From assembly GCF_010728725.1 (NCBI RefSeq), contig NZ_AP022606.1:2976001-3040000 (forward strand): a DNA stretch of 64,000 nt, read 5' to 3'. Both the position numbers and the translations under genes were made by a program. The notes beneath the pieces were generated by a model. The model searched no databases. It had not been told where the DNA came from and saw only the letters and a program-made list of their open reading frames with translations. The DNA comes from Mycobacterium branderi (GTDB lineage: Bacteria > Actinomycetota > Actinomycetes > Mycobacteriales > Mycobacteriaceae). This document shows, in pieces, positions 35,024-45,331 of this stretch; position 1 is the stretch's first letter; every line of letters begins with the position of its first letter.

Positions 35024-36349
35024 GTGAGCGGTAACGGAAAGCCGGTCGGTGTAGCGGTGCTGGGCTTGGGCAATGTCGGCAGTGAGGTTGTCCGCATCAT
35101 CGAGGACAGCGCCGACGACCTCGCGGCCCGGATCGGTGCCCCCTTGGTGCTGCGCGGAATTGGTGTGCGCCGGGTGGCCGCCGACCGCGGCGTGCCCATC
35201 GAGTTGCTCACCGACAACATCGAAGAGCTGGTATCCCGCGAGGACGTCGACATTGTCGTCGAGCTGATGGGGCCGGTCGAACCGGCGCGCAAGGCGATCC
35301 TGTCGGCGCTCGAGCACGGCAAGTCCGTCGTCACCGCGAACAAGGCGCTGCTGTCGATCTCCACCGGCGAACTCGCCCAGGCGGCCGAAACCGCCAACGT
35401 CGACCTGTATTTCGAGGCCGCCGTGGCGGGTGCCATCCCGGTCATCCGCCCGCTGACCCAGTCGCTGGCAGGCGACACGGTTCAGCGGGTGGCCGGCATC
35501 GTCAACGGCACCACCAACTACATCCTCTCCGAGATGGCCAGCACCGGCGCCGACTACGCCGCTGCGTTGGCCGACGCGAGTGCGCTCGGCTATGCGGAGG
35601 CCGATCCCACCGCCGACGTCGAGGGTTACGACGCCGCCGCCAAGGCCGCCATCCTGGCGTCCATTGCCTTTCACACTCGCGTTACCGCCGACGACGTCTA
35701 CCGGGAGGGCATCACTCACATCACTCCCGACGACTTCGAGTCGGCGCGCGCGCTGGGCTGCACCATCAAACTGCTGGCCATCTGTGAACGCGTCAAGGTC
35801 GACGGTGGCCAGCAACGCGTTTCGGCGCGGGTCTATCCCGCGCTGGTGCCGTTGAGCCATCCGCTGGCCGCGGTCAACGGCGCCTTCAACGCGGTGGTGG
35901 TCGAGGCCGAAGCCGCCGGTCGATTGATGTTCTACGGCCAGGGTGCCGGGGGAGCGCCGACCGCCTCGGCGGTAACCGGAGACTTGGTGATGGCCGCCCG
36001 CAACCGTGTGCTGGGCAGCCGCGGCCCACGGGAGTCCAAATACGCTCAGCTGCCGGTCATTCCGATAAGCCTCGCTTCGACCCGCTACTACGTCAGCATG
36101 CACGTCGCCGATGAGCCCGGCGTATTGTCCTCGGTGGCAGCAGAATTCGCCAAACGGGAAGTGAGCATCGCCGAAGTCCGGCAGGAAGGCGTGGTCGACC
36201 AGGGCGGCCAGCGGGTCGGGGCTCGCGTCGTCGTCGTCACCCACCGGGCCACCGACGGCGCACTGTCCGAAACGGTCGCCGCGCTGGAGGATCTGGATGT
36301 GGTGCAGGCCGTGGCCAGTGTGCTGCGGCTGGAAGGAACCAACCCATGA
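35024..36349 (+). CDS. thrA: Homoserine dehydrogenase (ThrA/Hom)
   Basis: 441 aa monofunctional homoserine dehydrogenase reducing aspartate semialdehyde to homoserine. The NAD(P)-binding loop is [12 protein letters not shown], and the catalytic-domain motif is [12 protein letters not shown] with Lys and Glu residues downstream ([20 protein letters not shown]). An ACT domain at about 355-430 ([21 protein letters not shown]) probably mediates threonine feedback. The start is GTG 35024, 3 bp after lysA. The ATG of thrC overlaps its stop. Confidence 0.95.
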   Translation: MSGNGKPVGVAVLGLGNVGSEVVRIIEDSADDLAARIGAPLVLRGIGVRRVAADRGVPIELLTDNIEELVSREDVDIVVELMGPVEPARKAILSALEHGKSVVTANKALLSISTGELAQAAETANVDLYFEAAVAGAIPVIRPLTQSLAGDTVQRVAGIVNGTTNYILSEMASTGADYAAALADASALGYAEADPTADVEGYDAAAKAAILASIAFHTRVTADDVYREGITHITPDDFESARALGCTIKLLAICERVKVDGGQQRVSARVYPALVPLSHPLAAVNGAFNAVVVEAEAAGRLMFYGQGAGGAPTASAVTGDLVMAARNRVLGSRGPRESKYAQLPVIPISLASTRYYVSMHVADEPGVLSSVAAEFAKREVSIAEVRQEGVVDQGGQRVGARVVVVTHRATDGALSETVAALEDLDVVQAVASVLRLEGTNP

Positions 36350-37428
36350 GTGTGCCGAAGACCAGCACCCATCAGCCGTGGCCGGGTGTGATTGCGGCCT
36401 ACCGTGACCGGCTGCCCGTCGGCGACGACTGGACCCCGGTCACCCTGTTCGAGGGCGGCACCCCGTTGGTCCATGCGACCGGGCTGTCCGAGTTGACCGG
36501 CTGCACAGTGCATCTGAAGGTCGAGGGCCTCAATCCCACCGGCTCGTTCAAGGACCGCGGCATGACCATGGCGGTCACCGACGCGGTGGCCCGCGGCCAA
36601 AAGGCCGTGCTGTGCGCGTCGACGGGAAACACCTCGGCGTCGGCGGCCGCCTACGCTGCGCGCGCGGGCATCACCTGTGCGGTGCTCATACCACAGGGCA
36701 AGATCGCAATGGGCAAGCTGGCCCAGGCGGTGATGCACGGCGCCAAGATCATCCAGATCGACGGCAACTTCGACGACTGCCTGGAACTGGCCCGCAAGAT
36801 GGCCAACGATTTTCCGACCATCTCACTGGTCAACTCGGTCAATCCGGTGCGCATCGAGGGCCAGAAGACGGCGGCATTCGAGATCGTCGACGCGCTCGGC
36901 GTCGCGCCTGACGTGCATGCGCTGCCGGTCGGCAACGCCGGCAACATCACCGCGTACTGGAAGGGCTACACCGAATATCACCGCGAGGGTGTCATCGACA
37001 AGCTGCCCCGCATGCTGGGAACCCAGGCGGCCGGCGCGGCGCCGCTGGTGCTGGGCCAGCCGGTGAGCAAGCCCGAGACCATCGCCACCGCGATCCGCAT
37101 CGGCTCGCCGGCGTCGTGGACGTCGGCCGTCGAGGCGCAGCAGCAGTCTGGCGGGCGCTTCCTGGCTGCCACCGACGACGAGATCCTGGCCGCCTACCAC
37201 CTGGTGGCCCGCTCCGAAGGGGTCTTCGTGGAGCCGGCGTCGGCGGCCAGCATCGCCGGTCTGCTCAAATCCATCGAGGACGGCTGGGTGCCGCGCGGCT
37301 CGACCGTCGTGTGTACGGTGACCGGCAATGGCCTCAAGGATCCCGACACCGCACTGAAAGACCTGCCGAGCGTGTCGCCCGTACCCGTCGACCCCGTCGC
37401 CGTCGTCGCGAAGTTGGGGCTCGTTTAG
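36346..37428 (+). CDS. thrC: Threonine synthase ThrC
   Basis: 360 aa PLP enzyme converting O-phosphohomoserine to threonine. The PLP lysine is in [12 protein letters not shown], the phosphate-binding loop is [13 protein letters not shown], and [19 protein letters not shown] contacts the cofactor. The ATG overlaps the homoserine dehydrogenase stop by 4 bp, and thrB starts immediately after its TAG. Length matches M. tuberculosis ThrC. Confidence 0.96.
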   Translation: MSVPKTSTHQPWPGVIAAYRDRLPVGDDWTPVTLFEGGTPLVHATGLSELTGCTVHLKVEGLNPTGSFKDRGMTMAVTDAVARGQKAVLCASTGNTSASAAAYAARAGITCAVLIPQGKIAMGKLAQAVMHGAKIIQIDGNFDDCLELARKMANDFPTISLVNSVNPVRIEGQKTAAFEIVDALGVAPDVHALPVGNAGNITAYWKGYTEYHREGVIDKLPRMLGTQAAGAAPLVLGQPVSKPETIATAIRIGSPASWTSAVEAQQQSGGRFLAATDDEILAAYHLVARSEGVFVEPASAASIAGLLKSIEDGWVPRGSTVVCTVTGNGLKDPDTALKDLPSVSPVPVDPVAVVAKLGLV

Positions 37429-38373
<945 letters not shown>

Positions 38374-38398
38374 CGTCGACAGGCGGGAGACGGGTTTC

Positions 38399-38427
38399 TT
38401 GCTTCCGGCAAAAAAGCGGGTTATCCT
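38399..38427 (+). promoter_or_regulatory. Promoter of rho
   Basis: TTGCTT (38399-38404), 17-bp spacer including a run of six A, and TATCCT (38422-38427). The start would be near 38434, giving a 5' leader of about 210 nt. Nothing coding was recognised in that leader. Confidence 0.6.
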
Positions 38428-38602
38428 CGGAGCCGTCCAGCAATCGCAGCTTCTGCATCATGCATAGACACTGCGTGCCACCAGGACAACCACCAATTCT
38501 TCTCGTGGACGATGGTTCGCCATTTAACTTGCCAGTCTTGGCGATCACCGTTGCAGAGTCGATGGTTGGCAGCACTCGGCGATTTGGCTGAATGCAACGA
38601 AC

Positions 38603-38628
38603 CCCTCGCGTGATCCGATCAGCGAGGG
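38603..38628 (+). promoter_or_regulatory. Stable hairpin directly upstream of the rho ribosome binding site
   Basis: CCCTCGC-g-TGATC pairs with GATCA-GCGAGGG, a 12-bp stem interrupted by one bulged G with almost no loop. It ends a few bases before the AAGGAAA Shine-Dalgarno of rho (GTG at 38643). Its location suggests control of translation or of Rho access to its own mRNA. Confidence 0.5.
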
Positions 38629-38642
38629 AAGAAAGGAAATCC

Positions 38643-40400
38643 GTGACTGATACGGACCTCATCACGGCTGGCGACAGCACCCAGAACGACAAGCTGTCGA
38701 ATTCCGTGACCCCAGACACTCCCACCGCTTCGGACGCATCCACGCCGGCGGTGAATACCAAAGACGGTTCGCTGTCCACGATGGTGCTTCCCGAATTGCG
38801 TGCGCTGGCCAACCGGGCCGGCGTCAAGGGCACCTCGGGCATGCGCAAGAACGAACTGATCGCGGCGATCCGGGAAATCCAAGGACACGCCAACGGCGCG
38901 GCGGCCAAAGAGGACGACAAGGCCGAACCGGCGGCTGCGCAAACCGATACGGTCTCCGACGAGGCTCCCCGCCGCGAACGACGCAGCGCTCCTCGCGATG
39001 CCGACTCCGCCGCTGCCGAGCAGGGCGACAAGCAGACCGAGACACGCGACCAGCAGGACACCAAGACCGACGAGCGCGAGTCGGACAAAGGTGCGGACCA
39101 GCAGGGCGGGCAGCAGAACCGCGGCGGCTCGAACCAGCAAGACGACGACGGCGAAGGACGCCAGGGCCGGCGGGGCCGCCGGTTCCGGGAGCGCAGGCGC
39201 CGCGGCGAGCGGTCCGGTGACGGCGGTGAAGCCGAACTGCGTGAAGACGACGTCGTCCAGCCTGTGGCCGGCATTCTCGACGTCCTGGACAACTACGCGT
39301 TCGTGCGCACCTCCGGCTATCTGGCCGGCCCGCACGACGTCTACGTGTCGATGAACATGGTGCGCAAGAACGGCTTGCGCCGCGGCGATGCCGTGACCGG
39401 CGCGGTGCGGGTGCCCCGAGAAGGGGAAGGCGGCGGGCAAAATCCCCGGCAGAAGTTCAACCCGCTGGTGCGTTTGGACACCGTCAACGGCGGGCCTGTC
39501 GAAGACGCCAAGAAGCGTCCGGAATTCGGCAAACTCACCCCGCTGTACCCCAACCAGCGGCTGCGCCTGGAAACCACCCCCGAACGGCTCACCACCCGGG
39601 TGATCGACCTGATCATGCCGATCGGGAAGGGCCAGCGTGCGCTGATCGTGTCGCCGCCGAAAGCGGGTAAGACGACGATCCTGCAGGACACCGCCAACGC
39701 GATCGCCAAGAACAATCCGGAATGCCACCTCATGGTCGTGCTCGTCGACGAGCGGCCCGAGGAGGTCACCGACATGCAGCGCTCGGTCAAGGGCGAGGTC
39801 ATCGCCTCGACCTTCGACCGGCCACCGTCCGACCACACCTCGGTTGCCGAGCTGGCCATCGAGCGCGCCAAGCGGCTGGTCGAGCAGGGCAAGGACGTCG
39901 TGGTGTTGCTCGACTCGATCACCCGGCTGGGCCGCGCCTACAACAACGCCTCACCGGCGTCGGGCCGCATCCTGTCCGGTGGTGTGGACTCCACCGCGCT
40001 GTACCCGCCCAAGCGATTCCTCGGCGCTGCGCGCAACATCGAGGAAGGCGGGTCGCTGACCATCATCGCCACGGCGATGGTGGAGACCGGATCCACCGGT
40101 GACACAGTGATTTTCGAAGAGTTCAAGGGCACCGGTAACGCCGAGCTCAAACTGGACCGCAAGATCGCCGAGCGACGGGTGTTCCCCGCGGTCGACGTGG
40201 CCCCGTCCGGTACCCGCAAGGACGAATTGCTCTTGTCGCCAGACGAATTCGCGATCGTGCACAAACTGCGCAGGGTGCTCTCAGGGCTGGATTCGCATCA
40301 AGCGATCGATCTGCTGATCTCGCAGCTGCGCAAGACCAAGAACAACTACGAATTCCTGGTGCAGGTGTCCAAGACCACTCCGGGCATGGACAACGACTAA
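38643..40400 (+). CDS. rho: Transcription termination factor Rho
   Basis: 585 aa hexameric RNA-dependent ATPase/helicase. An N-terminal SAP-like helical part ([31 protein letters not shown]) is followed by a long, mostly charged, Gln/Gly/Arg/Asp-rich insertion (about 80-195) typical of actinobacterial Rho. The RNA-binding cold-shock domain comes next ([18 protein letters not shown]), then the ATPase with Walker [10 protein letters not shown] and Walker [17 protein letters not shown]. The start is GTG 38643 ([10 protein letters not shown]), matching M. tuberculosis; an in-frame ATG at 38592 would lengthen it by 17 residues and cover the hairpin. Confidence 0.95.
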   Translation: MTDTDLITAGDSTQNDKLSNSVTPDTPTASDASTPAVNTKDGSLSTMVLPELRALANRAGVKGTSGMRKNELIAAIREIQGHANGAAAKEDDKAEPAAAQTDTVSDEAPRRERRSAPRDADSAAAEQGDKQTETRDQQDTKTDERESDKGADQQGGQQNRGGSNQQDDDGEGRQGRRGRRFRERRRRGERSGDGGEAELREDDVVQPVAGILDVLDNYAFVRTSGYLAGPHDVYVSMNMVRKNGLRRGDAVTGAVRVPREGEGGGQNPRQKFNPLVRLDTVNGGPVEDAKKRPEFGKLTPLYPNQRLRLETTPERLTTRVIDLIMPIGKGQRALIVSPPKAGKTTILQDTANAIAKNNPECHLMVVLVDERPEEVTDMQRSVKGEVIASTFDRPPSDHTSVAELAIERAKRLVEQGKDVVVLLDSITRLGRAYNNASPASGRILSGGVDSTALYPPKRFLGAARNIEEGGSLTIIATAMVETGSTGDTVIFEEFKGTGNAELKLDRKIAERRVFPAVDVAPSGTRKDELLLSPDEFAIVHKLRRVLSGLDSHQAIDLLISQLRKTKNNYEFLVQVSKTTPGMDND

Positions 40401-40480
40401 CTGGACGTAGCACATCACTGCCAACCGCCAAACCGCCGTCCCGCTAACCAATTGACGTCGCGCCGGTAAGGTGCGAGTCC

Positions 40481-42085
40481 GTGGCGGACACTCTGCAGCA
40501 ACTGCTTCGCGAACGCGTTGCCGACGACGGTCCGGCCGTGAAGTACGGCGACCGCGTGTGGAGTTGGCGCGAGCATCTCGCCGGCGCCTCGGCCGTCGCC
40601 GCCACCTTGATCGGCATCGCCGACCGCCAACGCCCACTGCATGTCGGCGCGCTGCTGGGCAACACACCGGAGATGCTCACCGCGACGGCGGCGGCTGCGC
40701 TGGGCGGCTATGTGCTGTGCGGCATCAACGACACCCGCCGCGGCGAGGCCCTGGCCCGGGACATCGTGCGGGCCGACTGCCAGATCCTGCTCACCGATGC
40801 CGCGCACCGCGGCCTGCTCGACGGTCTGGAGCTGCCCGGAGTACGGGTCTTCGACACGTCGAGCGGCGATTGGGCGAAGCTGCTCGCAACGGCCGGGCCG
40901 CTTACCCCGCAACGCGAGGTCACGCCCACCGACACCTTCATGATGATCTTCACCTCAGGCACCAGCGGCGAGCCGAAGGCGGTGCAGGTGACCCACCTGA
41001 CCGTGCTGTTCGCCGGCACGACGCTGATCGAGCGGTTCGGGGTCACCCACTCCGACGTCTGTTATCTGTCGATGCCGCTGTTTCACTCCAACGCACTGTT
41101 GGCCGGCTGGAGCGTGGCGGTGGGCTCCGGGGCTGCGATGGTGCCGGCGACCTTCTCGGCGTCGCGTCTGCTGGCGGACCTGCGCCGCTACGGCGCGACG
41201 TACATGAACTACGTCGGCAAGCCGCTGGCCTACGTGCTGGCCACTCCCGAGCAGCCCGACGATCACGACAACCCGCTGCGGGTGGCGTTCGGCAACGAGG
41301 CCAGCGACCGCGACATCGCCGAGTTCAGCCGGCGGTTCGACTGCACGGTGTGGGACGGCTTCGGCTCCACCGAAGGCGCGATCATCATCACCCGCGAGGA
41401 CGGCTGTCCGCCCGGCTCGCTGGGCCGCGGCTTTCCCGGCGTGGCGATCTACAACCCCGAAACGCTCACCGAGTGCCCTCCCGCCCGATTCGACGACGAC
41501 GGCGCCCTGACCAACGCCGAGGAGGCGATCGGCGAGCTGGTCAACACCACCGGCGCCGGGCTGTTCGCCGGCTACTACAACGACCCGGACGCCACCGACG
41601 CGCGGCTGCGGGACGGCATGTACTGGTCGGGTGATTTGGCCTATCGCGACGACGACGGCTGGATCTATTTCGCCGGGCGCAGCGGGGACTGGCTGCGGGT
41701 CGACGGGGAGAACATGACGACGGCGCCCATCGAGCGCATCCTGCAGCGGTTGCCGGCGATCAGCCAGGTCGCGGTGTATGCGGTGCCCGACGAGCACGTC
41801 GGCGACCAGGTGATGGCCGCGATCGTACTGGCCGACGACGCCGAGTTGACACCGCAGGAGTTCGGCGAGTTCCTGGCCGGCCAGCCCGACCTTTCACCCA
41901 AGGCCTGGCCGCGCTACGTGTGGATCACCGACAGCCTGCCCAGCACGGCGACCAACAAGATCCTCAAGCGGGAGCTGCGGGCCCGCGGCACCGCGGTCTA
42001 CGGCGGGGTGCTGTGGACGCGTGCGCCCCGCGAGAGGACCTATGGTGCTCGGGAATGCGCGCCGACGTCCCCGCGTTTGGGCTGA
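40481..42085 (+). CDS. Acyl-CoA synthetase / AMP-binding ligase (FadD1/FadD17-like)
   Basis: 534 aa ANL-superfamily ligase. The P-loop-like A3 motif is FTSGTSGEPKAVQVTH, then WDGFGSTEGA (A5) and YWSGDLAYRDDDGWIYFAGRSGDWL (A7-A8). The C-terminal catalytic Lys is in LPSTATNKILKREL. It should adenylate a carboxylic or fatty acid and load it on CoA. It most resembles FadD1/FadD17-type mycobacterial enzymes. The start is GTG 40481. It lies between rho and rpmE, which are adjacent in M. tuberculosis, so it is an insertion or an ancestral gene lost there. Substrate unknown. Confidence 0.88.
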   Translation: MADTLQQLLRERVADDGPAVKYGDRVWSWREHLAGASAVAATLIGIADRQRPLHVGALLGNTPEMLTATAAAALGGYVLCGINDTRRGEALARDIVRADCQILLTDAAHRGLLDGLELPGVRVFDTSSGDWAKLLATAGPLTPQREVTPTDTFMMIFTSGTSGEPKAVQVTHLTVLFAGTTLIERFGVTHSDVCYLSMPLFHSNALLAGWSVAVGSGAAMVPATFSASRLLADLRRYGATYMNYVGKPLAYVLATPEQPDDHDNPLRVAFGNEASDRDIAEFSRRFDCTVWDGFGSTEGAIIITREDGCPPGSLGRGFPGVAIYNPETLTECPPARFDDDGALTNAEEAIGELVNTTGAGLFAGYYNDPDATDARLRDGMYWSGDLAYRDDDGWIYFAGRSGDWLRVDGENMTTAPIERILQRLPAISQVAVYAVPDEHVGDQVMAAIVLADDAELTPQEFGEFLAGQPDLSPKAWPRYVWITDSLPSTATNKILKRELRARGTAVYGGVLWTRAPRERTYGARECAPTSPRLG

Positions 42086-42106
42086 GGGCGGCTGAGCTGG
42101 CATAAT
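42077..42106 (+). promoter_or_regulatory. Candidate promoter of rpmE
   Basis: TTGGGC (42077-42082), 18 bp, CATAAT (42101-42106) preceded by TG at the extended -10 position. The predicted leader is about 75 nt. It overlaps the end of the ligase gene. Confidence 0.4.
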
Positions 42107-42189
42107 CAACCGCCAACCCCTCAGGTTCCGGTTCACGTCCCATGACTGTGATGCGGGCGACCCGGCGGCCGACGATTGAAGAGGAAACC

Positions 42190-42432
42190 ATGAAAACAGG
42201 CATTCACCCTGCGTACGTCGAGACCACCGTGGTCTGCGGGTGCGGCAACACTTTCACCACCCGCAGCACCAAGGAGAGCGGCCACATCGTGGTCGAGGTC
42301 TGCTCGCAGTGCCACCCGTTCTACACCGGCAAGCAGAAGATTCTGGACAGCGGCGGTCGTGTGGCCCGCTTCGAGAAGCGCTACGGCAAGCGCAAGGCCG
42401 GCGCCGACAAAGAGCCCAACGCCGACAAGTAG
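42190..42432 (+). CDS. rpmE: Ribosomal protein bL31 (zinc form)
   Basis: 80 aa large-subunit ribosomal protein. It is the zinc-containing (C+) form, with Cys16, Cys18, Cys38 and Cys41 (VCGCG and VCSQC). Under zinc starvation mycobacteria replace it with a C- paralogue, so this gene is the zinc-replete version. The ATG at 42190 has GAAGAGGAAA upstream. The tail is basic and acidic ([14 protein letters not shown]). It is followed by a strong hairpin terminator. Confidence 0.96.
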   Translation: MKTGIHPAYVETTVVCGCGNTFTTRSTKESGHIVVEVCSQCHPFYTGKQKILDSGGRVARFEKRYGKRKAGADKEPNADK

Positions 42433-42436
42433 CGCC

Positions 42437-42485
42437 GACGCCCGAACCTGTCGCGGAACCCCGCGCAGGTCGGGCGTCGTTTTGT
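42437..42485 (+). terminator. Intrinsic-type terminator after rpmE
   Basis: GACGCCCGAACCTG (42437-42450) pairs with CAGGTCGGGCGTC (42466-42478) with one bulged A. An inner stem CGCGG/CCGCG with an AACC loop extends it. GTTTTGTG follows. The hairpin is long and GC-rich with a short T tract, as usual in mycobacteria. Confidence 0.7.
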
Positions 42486-42499
42486 GTTCGGAGGTTCAC

Positions 42500-42759
42500 A
42501 TGACGCCGCGCCGGCGACGATGCAGAGCGAAGCGATGAGGAGGAGCGGCGCATGACGCCGCGCCGGCGACGATGCAGAGCGAAGCGATGAGGAGGAGCGG
42601 CGCATGACGCCGCGCCGGCGACGATGCAGAGCGAAGCGATGAGGAGGAGCGGCGCATGACGCCGCGCCGGCGACGATGCAGAGCGAAGCGATGAGGAGGA
42701 GCGGCGCATGACGCCGCGCCGGCGACGATGCAGAGCGAAGCGATGAGGAGGAGCGGCGC
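42500..42759 (+). repeat. Five perfect 52-bp tandem repeats (MIRU type) immediately before prfA
   Basis: Units begin at 42500, 42552, 42604, 42656 and 42708, and the sixth 'unit start' at 42760 is the prfA ATG itself. Each unit begins ATGACGCCGCGCCGGCGACG and ends GATGAGGAGGAGCGGCGC. The sequence matches the MIRU family of mycobacterial minisatellites. Frame 1 of each unit is ATG, 11 codons and TGA (peptide [12 protein letters not shown]). GGAGGAG then sits 6 nt before the next ATG. A second ORF starting at unit base 21 ([11 protein letters not shown]) ends in TGA overlapping the next ATG. The first unit has its own GGAGG 5 nt upstream. As 52 is not a multiple of 3, no long frame crosses the array on the plus strand. 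Confidence 0.95.
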
Positions 42760-43833
42760 ATGACGCGAAGCGTGCAAGCTATCGACGCGCTGCTGGCCGA
42801 ACACGCCGAACTCGAGCGTCAGCTGGCCGATCCGGAACTGCACAGCAATCCGGCCAATGCCCGCAAAGTCGGCCGTCGCTTCGCCCAGTTGGCGCCGATC
42901 GTCGCCACCCACCGCAAACTCGAGACGGTGCGCGGCGACCTGGAGGCCGCACGGGAGCTGGCCGCCTCCGACGACTCGTTTGTCGCCGAGGTCGCCGAAC
43001 TCGAAGTGCGGGCCGCCGAACTGGACACCCAGCTCACCGACATGCTGGCGCCTCGCGACCCGCACGACGCCGACGACATCCTGCTCGAGGTGAAATCCGG
43101 TGAGGGCGGCGAGGAATCGGCGTTGTTCGCCGCCGATTTGGCCAGGATGTACATCCGCTACGCCGAGCGGCATGGCTGGACGGTGACCGTCCTGGACGAG
43201 ACCACCTCGGATCTGGGCGGCTACAAGGACGCCACACTGTCGATCGCCAGCAAGGGCGACTCCGCCGACGGCGTGTGGTCGCGAATGAAATTCGAGGGCG
43301 GCGTGCACCGCGTACAGCGCGTGCCGGTCACCGAATCCCAAGGGCGCGTGCATACTTCGGCGGCCGGCGTGCTGGTCTATCCGGAGCCCGAGGAAGTGGG
43401 GGAGGTGCAGATCGACGAGTCGGACCTGCGCATCGACGTCTACCGCTCGTCCGGCAAGGGCGGGCAAGGTGTCAACACCACCGACTCGGCGGTGCGTATC
43501 ACCCACCTGCCCACCGGCATCGTCGTGACCTGCCAAAACGAGCGTTCCCAGCTGCAGAACAAGACCCGTGCCCTGCAGGTGCTGGCCGCCCGGCTGCAGG
43601 CGATGGCCGAGGAGCAGGCGCTGGCCGACGCCTCCGCCGATCGGGCCAGCCAGATCCGCACGGTGGACCGCAGCGAACGCATTCGCACGTACAACTTCCC
43701 GGAGAACCGCATCACCGACCACCGCATCGGCTACAAGTCACACAATCTGGATCAGGTTCTCGACGGCGACCTCGACGACTTGTTCGACGCGCTGAGCGCC
43801 GCAGACAAGCAGTCCCGACTGCAGCAGGCATGA
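42760..43833 (+). CDS. prfA: Peptide chain release factor 1 PrfA
   Basis: 357 aa release factor recognising UAA and UAG. The codon-recognition motif PVT lies in [15 protein letters not shown] and the GGQ motif, whose Gln is methylated by PrmC, is in [17 protein letters not shown]. The ATG at 42760 is the end of the last 52-bp repeat, whose GGAGGAG is the ribosome binding site. prmC, encoding its modifying enzyme, overlaps its stop by 4 bp. Confidence 0.96.
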   Translation: MTRSVQAIDALLAEHAELERQLADPELHSNPANARKVGRRFAQLAPIVATHRKLETVRGDLEAARELAASDDSFVAEVAELEVRAAELDTQLTDMLAPRDPHDADDILLEVKSGEGGEESALFAADLARMYIRYAERHGWTVTVLDETTSDLGGYKDATLSIASKGDSADGVWSRMKFEGGVHRVQRVPVTESQGRVHTSAAGVLVYPEPEEVGEVQIDESDLRIDVYRSSGKGGQGVNTTDSAVRITHLPTGIVVTCQNERSQLQNKTRALQVLAARLQAMAEEQALADASADRASQIRTVDRSERIRTYNFPENRITDHRIGYKSHNLDQVLDGDLDDLFDALSAADKQSRLQQA

Positions 43834-44678
43834 CTCAACTGCGGCACGCGATCGACTCGGCTGCTGCGAGATTGGCGGAAGCCGGAATCGACTCTGCCCG
43901 TTACGACGCTGAGGAGTTGGCCGCGTATCTGGCCGGCACCGAGCGCGGACGCCTCCCGCTGCTGGACTCACCCGGCGACGAGTTCTTCGCCCGCTACCAG
44001 TCGGTTATCTCGGAACGTTCGCGACGGGTGCCCCTGCAACACCTCACCGGCACGGTGGCCTTCGGGCCAGTGACGCTGAACGTCGGGCCAGGCGTGTTCA
44101 TCCCGCGTCCGGAAACCGAGGCCATGCTGGAATGGGCTACCGCGCAACGTCTTCCCATCCCGCCGGTCATCGTCGACCTCTGCACCGGATCCGGCGCGCT
44201 GGCCGTCGCGCTGGCGCACTACTGGCCGTCGGCCCGGGTGCTGGGCGTCGACGACTCCGCCGTCGCCCTGGACTACGCCCGACGCAACACCGCCGGCACG
44301 GCGGTGAAACTGCTGCGCGCCGACGTCACCACCCCCGGCCTGCTCAGCGAGCTCGACGGCCACGTCGACCTGGTGGTGGCGAACCCGCCATACGTTCCTG
44401 ACAACGCCGAGCTGGAAGCCGAAGTGGCACAACATGATCCGCCCCATGCGGTGTTCGGTGGCCCGGACGGGATGACGGTGATCACCGCGGTCACTGCGCT
44501 GGCCGGTCGGCTGTTGCGTCCGGGCGGCCTGTTCGCTGTCGAGCACGACGACACCACCTCGGCGCAGACATCTGAATTAGTCACCGGCACAGGGCTTTTC
44601 GACGAGATCGTGGCGCATGCTGATCTGGCCCGCCGGCCCAGGTTCGTGACCGCCCGCCGAAAGGGCAGCTATGACTGA
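43830..44678 (+). CDS. prmC: Release factor glutamine methyltransferase PrmC (HemK)
   Basis: 282 aa SAM-dependent methyltransferase that N5-methylates the Gln of the GGQ motif of release factors. An N-terminal helical domain (about 1-85) contacts the factor. The SAM-binding motif is [15 protein letters not shown] and the catalytic signature is VVANPPYVP. The ATG overlaps the prfA stop (ATGA), so enzyme and substrate are co-translated. The tsaC gene starts 8 bp before its end. Confidence 0.95.
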   Translation: MTQLRHAIDSAAARLAEAGIDSARYDAEELAAYLAGTERGRLPLLDSPGDEFFARYQSVISERSRRVPLQHLTGTVAFGPVTLNVGPGVFIPRPETEAMLEWATAQRLPIPPVIVDLCTGSGALAVALAHYWPSARVLGVDDSAVALDYARRNTAGTAVKLLRADVTTPGLLSELDGHVDLVVANPPYVPDNAELEAEVAQHDPPHAVFGGPDGMTVITAVTALAGRLLRPGGLFAVEHDDTTSAQTSELVTGTGLFDEIVAHADLARRPRFVTARRKGSYD

Positions 44679-45324
44679 CGTTTTCGACTGCACCGACCCC
44701 GACCAGCGTGCTCGCGGAATCGCTGCGGCGGCCGGCGCGGTCAAGAACGGCCGGCTGATCGTCATGCCGACCGACACCGTCTACGGCATCGGCGCCGACG
44801 CCTTCGACAGCGCAGCAGTCGCCGCGCTGCTTGCGGCGAAGAGACGCGGTCGGGACATGCCGGTCGGAGTGCTGGTCGGCTCCTGGAACACCATCGACGG
44901 CCTGGCCCTCAACGTGCCACAGGGGACTCGGGACCTCATCCGCGCATTCTGGCCCGGCGCGCTCAGCCTGGTTGTCCAGCAGGCTCCGTCGCTGCAGTGG
45001 GACCTCGGCAATGCCCGCGGCACCGTGATGTTGCGGATGCCGCTGCACCCGGTTGCCATCGACGTGCTGCGCGAGGTCGGTCCGATGGCGGTGTCCAGCG
45101 CCAACGTCTCCGGGCAGCCGCCCGCCGTCGACGCCGACGATGCCCGTCGGCAACTCGGAGATTCCGTCGAGGTCTATCTCGACGCGGGTCCCTCCGCGCA
45201 GCAGGCGGCGTCGACGATCTTGGACCTGACCGGGCCGACCCCGCGCATCCTGCGGCCCGGGCCCGTGAGCGCAGACGCCATCGCCGCGGTGCTCGGGGTG
45301 GACGCCGCAGCTTTGATGGGCTGA
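44671..45324 (+). CDS. Threonylcarbamoyl-AMP synthase (TsaC/Sua5 family)
   Basis: 217 aa YrdC/Sua5-family enzyme making threonylcarbamoyl-AMP from threonine, bicarbonate and ATP for t6A37 of tRNAs. The family signature is VMPTDTVYGIGADAF with later KRRGRDMPVGVLV and AVSSANVSGQPP. It corresponds to Rv1301. It lacks the extra C-terminal Sua5 domain, so TsaC is the better name. It overlaps prmC by 8 bp and precedes wecA by 7 bp. Confidence 0.93.
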   Translation: MTDVFDCTDPDQRARGIAAAAGAVKNGRLIVMPTDTVYGIGADAFDSAAVAALLAAKRRGRDMPVGVLVGSWNTIDGLALNVPQGTRDLIRAFWPGALSLVVQQAPSLQWDLGNARGTVMLRMPLHPVAIDVLREVGPMAVSSANVSGQPPAVDADDARRQLGDSVEVYLDAGPSAQQAASTILDLTGPTPRILRPGPVSADAIAAVLGVDAAALMG

Positions 45325-45331
45325 TCGGGTC

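Noticed and set aside
34427..36244. A 605-codon open frame on the minus strand opposite lysA and the homoserine dehydrogenase gene
   Set aside because: Antisense shadow with low-complexity composition and no motif. The plus-strand genes have all their catalytic residues.
42437..42485. Hairpin after rpmE considered as a riboswitch or attenuator for prfA
   Set aside because: It has the stem plus short T tract of a simple terminator and no alternative pairing was found. A terminator is the simpler reading.
42500..42759. The direct-repeat array considered as CRISPR
   Set aside because: The units abut without spacers and all five are identical, so this is a minisatellite (MIRU type), not a CRISPR array.
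42254..43722. Long minus-strand ORFs across the 52-bp repeat array and prfA with a repeated hydrophobic peptide
   Set aside because: They are antisense to rpmE and prfA, which are certain genes. The repeated peptide arises only because the DNA repeat is read in rotating frames, and there is no SD, start context or family match.
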